NCBI GenBank assembly: GCA_007556525.1
Contig: SWJS01000007.1
Location: 1 to 64,000 of the forward strand
Direction of reading: 5' to 3'
Length of the DNA: 64,000 nt
From: Lysobacteraceae bacterium CU05-9
Lineage (GTDB): Bacteria > Pseudomonadota > Gammaproteobacteria > Xanthomonadales > Xanthomonadaceae
Shown one piece after another: positions 61,416-64,000 of this stretch. Within the stretch, counting starts at the first letter, position 1, and each line of letters starts with the position of its first letter. The translations under genes were made by a program, and so were the position numbers. Under the pieces are notes generated by a model, which saw nothing but the letters and a program-made list of their open reading frames with translations, ran no database searches and was not told where the DNA came from.

Positions 61416-63269
61416 ATGGAACAGCAGGCACTCGATACATTGCAAAAAGTCTGGGGCTACCCCGCCTTTCGCGGGCAGCAACTCGACATCGTCTGTCATT
61501 TGGCGGCTGGGCAGAATGCGTTCGTTTTGATGCCGACCGGTGGCGGAAAATCCTTGTGCTACCAAGTACCCGGCTTGATGCGCGATGGGCTGTGCGTGGT
61601 GATCTCGCCCCTCGTCGCATTGATGCAGGATCAGGTGGAAGCGCTAGTCGCACGTGATGTTCCCGCGGCGTTGCTCAATTCAACTTTGAGTGACGAGGAA
61701 GCCGCTGCGGTGGAAGCGCAGGCTTTGGCGGGCGAGTTGAAATTTCTCTACATGGCGCCTGAGCGTTTACTGGGTCGGAAGACATTGGAGTTCCTCAGTC
61801 GCTGCTCAATCGGTTTGTTCGCGGTGGATGAGGCGCATTGCGTGTCACAGTGGGGTCACGATTTCCGTCCCGAGTATCGTCAGCTCGGGGTCCTCGCGGA
61901 ACGCTGGCCGGCCGTGCCGCGCATTGCCCTCACCGCCTCGGCCGATCTCATGTCCCGCGCCGACATTGTCGAAACATTGCAACTCGAAGAGGCGCGATTG
62001 TTCCTGAGTTCGTTTGACCGGACGAATATTTTTTATCGGATTGATCCGAAGACGGACGGCTCGAAACAGCTGCTGGGATTTGTATCGACGCGGCGGGATC
62101 AATGCGGAGTTGTTTATGCGGTGTCGCGGCGCAAGGTTGAAGAGTTGGCGGCGCTGTTGAATGCCAATGGGTATCGCGCGTTGATCTATCACGCAGGTTT
62201 GCCGGACGACGTGCGCGCCGAAAATCAACGGGTTTTCCTTCGCGAAAATGCACTCATCATGTGCGCCACCATCGCCTTCGGGATGGGCATCGACAAACCC
62301 AACGTCCGATACGTTGCGCATGTGGACTTGCCAAAATCCATGGAGGGCTATTACCAGGAGACCGGGCGCGCAGGTCGAGATGGCGAGCCATCGATTGCAT
62401 GGCTTTGCTATGGCGCCGGCGATCGCATTCGGTTGCGGCAGATGATCTCATTTGGTGATTCGTCGCCCCAGCGAAAACGATTGGAACTTTCCAAGCTGGA
62501 TGCCCTGCTTGGCTACTGCGAATCACGCACTTGCCGCCACCAAACATTGGTCGGCTGGTTCGATGAGGATCACGCGGGCTCGTGTGGCATGTGCGACAAC
62601 TGCCTCGGCACGCCTGCTCTCTTTAACGGACACGTGCCCGGCTTAATGGCGCTGTCTGCAGTGCATCGGATTGGTTTTGATTGCACGCATCAAGTTGTGC
62701 TCGACGTCTTGCGTGGAGTGCGAAGCGATGCGGTGCGCCTTCGTGAAGCTGACCAACTGTCGGTATTCGGCATCGGCACCGCGTTGAATTTGCGCGCGTG
62801 GCAGAGCGTCTTGAGACAACTCATGGCATTGGGCTACTTGGAAGTGGATCCACGCCAGGTCATCGCCCTTCGAGTGTCCGCCAAAGGTTATTCCGCGCTG
62901 AGAACGCGGGCGATGTTGCCGATTTTTTCACCGTTCATTTCACCCAGCATGACAAGGAGACTCCCCATGCAACCTACGACTGAAACCAACGTTCCAAAAA
63001 CCTACCAACCCGTCGACCTCTCCGACCTCTCCGAAGACGCCCGTGCGCGTTACGAGTCGCTGCGCGTCTGGCGCATGCAAGTTGCCAAGGCTGCCGATGT
63101 CCCTGCATACATCGTCATGCAGAACGCGACCGCCAAAGCGATTGCCTCTCAGAACCCTTCCGATCTCGATTCGCTCGGATTGATTCCTGGCATGGGCAAA
63201 GCACGTCTCGAGAAGTACGGTGCCGATATCTTGCGTTTGCTCGGTCACGAAGTTCCAACCGTGAACTGA
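61416..63269 (+). CDS. recQ: ATP-dependent DNA helicase RecQ
   Basis: A 617-residue RecQ: PTGGGKSLCYQVPGL (Walker A), DEAH in FAVDEAHCVSQWGHDFRPEY, motif VI QETGRAGRDG, the zinc site CRHQTLVGWF...CGMCDNC, winged-helix, and an HRDC domain (VDLSDLSEDARARYESLR, LIPGMGKARLEKYGADIL). It unwinds forks and recombination intermediates 3'-5'. ATG at 61416 fits the conserved start. Confidence 0.92.
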   Translation: MEQQALDTLQKVWGYPAFRGQQLDIVCHLAAGQNAFVLMPTGGGKSLCYQVPGLMRDGLCVVISPLVALMQDQVEALVARDVPAALLNSTLSDEEAAAVEAQALAGELKFLYMAPERLLGRKTLEFLSRCSIGLFAVDEAHCVSQWGHDFRPEYRQLGVLAERWPAVPRIALTASADLMSRADIVETLQLEEARLFLSSFDRTNIFYRIDPKTDGSKQLLGFVSTRRDQCGVVYAVSRRKVEELAALLNANGYRALIYHAGLPDDVRAENQRVFLRENALIMCATIAFGMGIDKPNVRYVAHVDLPKSMEGYYQETGRAGRDGEPSIAWLCYGAGDRIRLRQMISFGDSSPQRKRLELSKLDALLGYCESRTCRHQTLVGWFDEDHAGSCGMCDNCLGTPALFNGHVPGLMALSAVHRIGFDCTHQVVLDVLRGVRSDAVRLREADQLSVFGIGTALNLRAWQSVLRQLMALGYLEVDPRQVIALRVSAKGYSALRTRAMLPIFSPFISPSMTRRLPMQPTTETNVPKTYQPVDLSDLSEDARARYESLRVWRMQVAKAADVPAYIVMQNATAKAIASQNPSDLDSLGLIPGMGKARLEKYGADILRLLGHEVPTVN

Positions 63270-63339
63270 TATGCCCAGCGCTGCGAATTCCATTTCGATG
63301 GCCATGTTGTCCCGTTTCATCCACGGGACAATTGGCCAC

Positions 63340-63558
63340 ATGCCGGATTGCCCGTTATGCCACACATCCTCCTGGAGCGTGGTGGATGCACATCGGTCAC
63401 GGACTCTCGGTTTGCGCGCGGTAGGATCCGAAGTCATGGATAGCTACTTCTCGACCACTGGCTTAGTGTGCGTGAAATGCGCACATGTCTGGCTCATTTC
63501 CAGCGAGCGAATCAACAGCTGGCTCGCAGCGAATCGGGAGGCAGGAAATGATGGGTGA
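63340..63558 (+). CDS. Small zinc-ribbon protein, unknown
   Basis: About 72 residues: CPLC near the start and CVKC further on (spacing ~40), typical of a zinc ribbon, and a helical end LISSERINSWLAANREAG. The ATG at 63340 is used; the frame is open back to 63271. Its end overlaps the next gene by 11 bases. Unknown function. Confidence 0.55.
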   Translation: MPDCPLCHTSSWSVVDAHRSRTLGLRAVGSEVMDSYFSTTGLVCVKCAHVWLISSERINSWLAANREAGNDG

Positions 63559-63844
63559 ACTTTTGCAAATGACTCCCGAGTTAGTACACGATGACGGCAC
63601 CCGCGTCAGAGTTGACAAGAGCGGTGGCGGTGGGAATGATGGTGGTATGGACAGAGAACGCATTGCGAAAATTGAAGCAATACTGCCGACACTTGCAACG
63701 AAGTCGGATTTGCAGGAATTGCGTGCTGATTTCTACAAGTCTCAGCACGAAATGCTGAAATGGTTCCTTGGCGTCTCCATCGCACTCGGAGCGGTGCTTG
63801 TGTCCCTCGGATCCGTCGCAGTGAACTACATCGTCAAGAGCTAA
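63548..63844 (+). CDS. Small coiled-coil membrane-anchor protein, unknown
   Basis: About 98 residues: MTPELVHDDGTRVRVDKSGG, then a coiled coil (RERIAKIEAILPTLATKSDL) and one C-terminal transmembrane helix (FLGVSIALGAVLVSLGSVAV). Such short proteins with a coiled coil and tail anchor occur in phage and mobile regions. GGAGGCAGGAA precedes ATG. The stop overlaps that of the convergent gene by three bases. Confidence 0.5.
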   Translation: MMGELLQMTPELVHDDGTRVRVDKSGGGGNDGGMDRERIAKIEAILPTLATKSDLQELRADFYKSQHEMLKWFLGVSIALGAVLVSLGSVAVNYIVKS

Positions 63845-64000
63845 GTCTCATCGCCTGATGACCGTCCTGGAATCCTGCGACGCGGTGCTTCCGGTTCCCG
63901 CTCCGCCATATCCTGCACACGACGACCTGCATCCCTGATAAGTTCCGGCAACAGGTGTGACTCGGGAAGATTCTTCCAATACTTCTGAGCCATTTCCTGG
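63841..64000 (-). CDS. C-terminal part of an unknown protein (cut by window edge)
   Basis: The reverse strand is open from the right edge to a TAG at 63841-63843, giving a C-terminus QEMAQKYWKNLPESHLLPEL then IRDAGRRVQDMAEREPEAPR. The charged, Pro-rich end and the absence of membrane segments suggest a soluble protein. I do not recognise it. The stop overlaps the preceding plus-strand gene in a CTAA arrangement. Confidence 0.45.
   Translation of the reverse strand, partial: QEMAQKYWKNLPESHLLPELIRDAGRRVQDMAEREPEAPRRRIPGRSSGDET

Overview
The window looks like a chromosomal segment of a gammaproteobacterium, most likely Xanthomonadales (Lysobacterales). The reasons are gene order and family content: tRNA-Tyr/Gly/Thr in front of tuf; hemA-prfA divergent from a TPR gene-lolB-ispE-tRNA-Gln-prs-rplY-pth-ychF series; an ECF sigma-DUF3619-DUF3106 set; and a PepSY/DUF2271/DUF4198/ApbE/flavoreductase operon. 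This is inference from content, not from a database search.

Layout. 1-0.5 kb: end of tuf with three tRNAs. 0.5-8 kb: a periplasmic sugar dehydrogenase-like lipoprotein, an ABC exporter, and a five-gene Fur-type iron/flavin operon read leftwards from a Fur box near 8.05 kb. 8-17 kb: assorted cell-envelope and metabolic genes (two lipoproteins, M28 peptidase, exonuclease, ADP-ribosylglycohydrolase, DgkA, MATE pump), then a HipBA toxin-antitoxin pair. 17-30 kb is an accessory, defence-like region: a sirtuin, a DUF262-DUF1524-DUF4268 (GmrSD-like) protein, a WYL regulator with a small gene and a PcfJ-like gene under a shared operator, a three-gene restriction-modification locus closely resembling MboII, a DJ-1/Hsp31 protein and a Fic protein with an unusual 71-bp tandem operator array. 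30-41 kb: conserved translation, isoprenoid, nucleotide and haem genes. 41-64 kb: mainly core genes (ppk2, wrbA, murJ, sufT, sigma factor set, tsaB, dinG/yoaA, mrcB, relA, hrpA, dps, recQ), ending with small unknown genes and the end of a truncated one.

The most unusual signal is a set of intergenic elements. One, between prfA and ppk2, carries a four-helix-bundle (S23/bAvd-like) gene between inverted arrays of GGGAAAT repeats. Four others (1.7, 3.7, 8.7 and 48.8 kb) are gene-free hairpin elements whose inverted arms are degenerate GAGTTA/GAGGTA tandem repeats and which share boundary and core motifs. Three more single arrays (30.6, 31.75 and 61.3 kb) have the same style but different repeat words. 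They sit immediately after stop codons or directly before start codons.

Other points: pth has no standard start codon in frame and appears to start at ATC; the ispE stop codon lies inside tRNA-Gln; several convergent gene pairs share their stop codons in a 4-bp overlap. No gene-free stretch exceeds 300 bases. The largest gaps are 24785-25061 (operator, hairpin, terminator, candidate small RNA), 33077-33337 (two palindromes), 29908-30142 (operator array) and 48709-48909 (hairpin element plus terminator).
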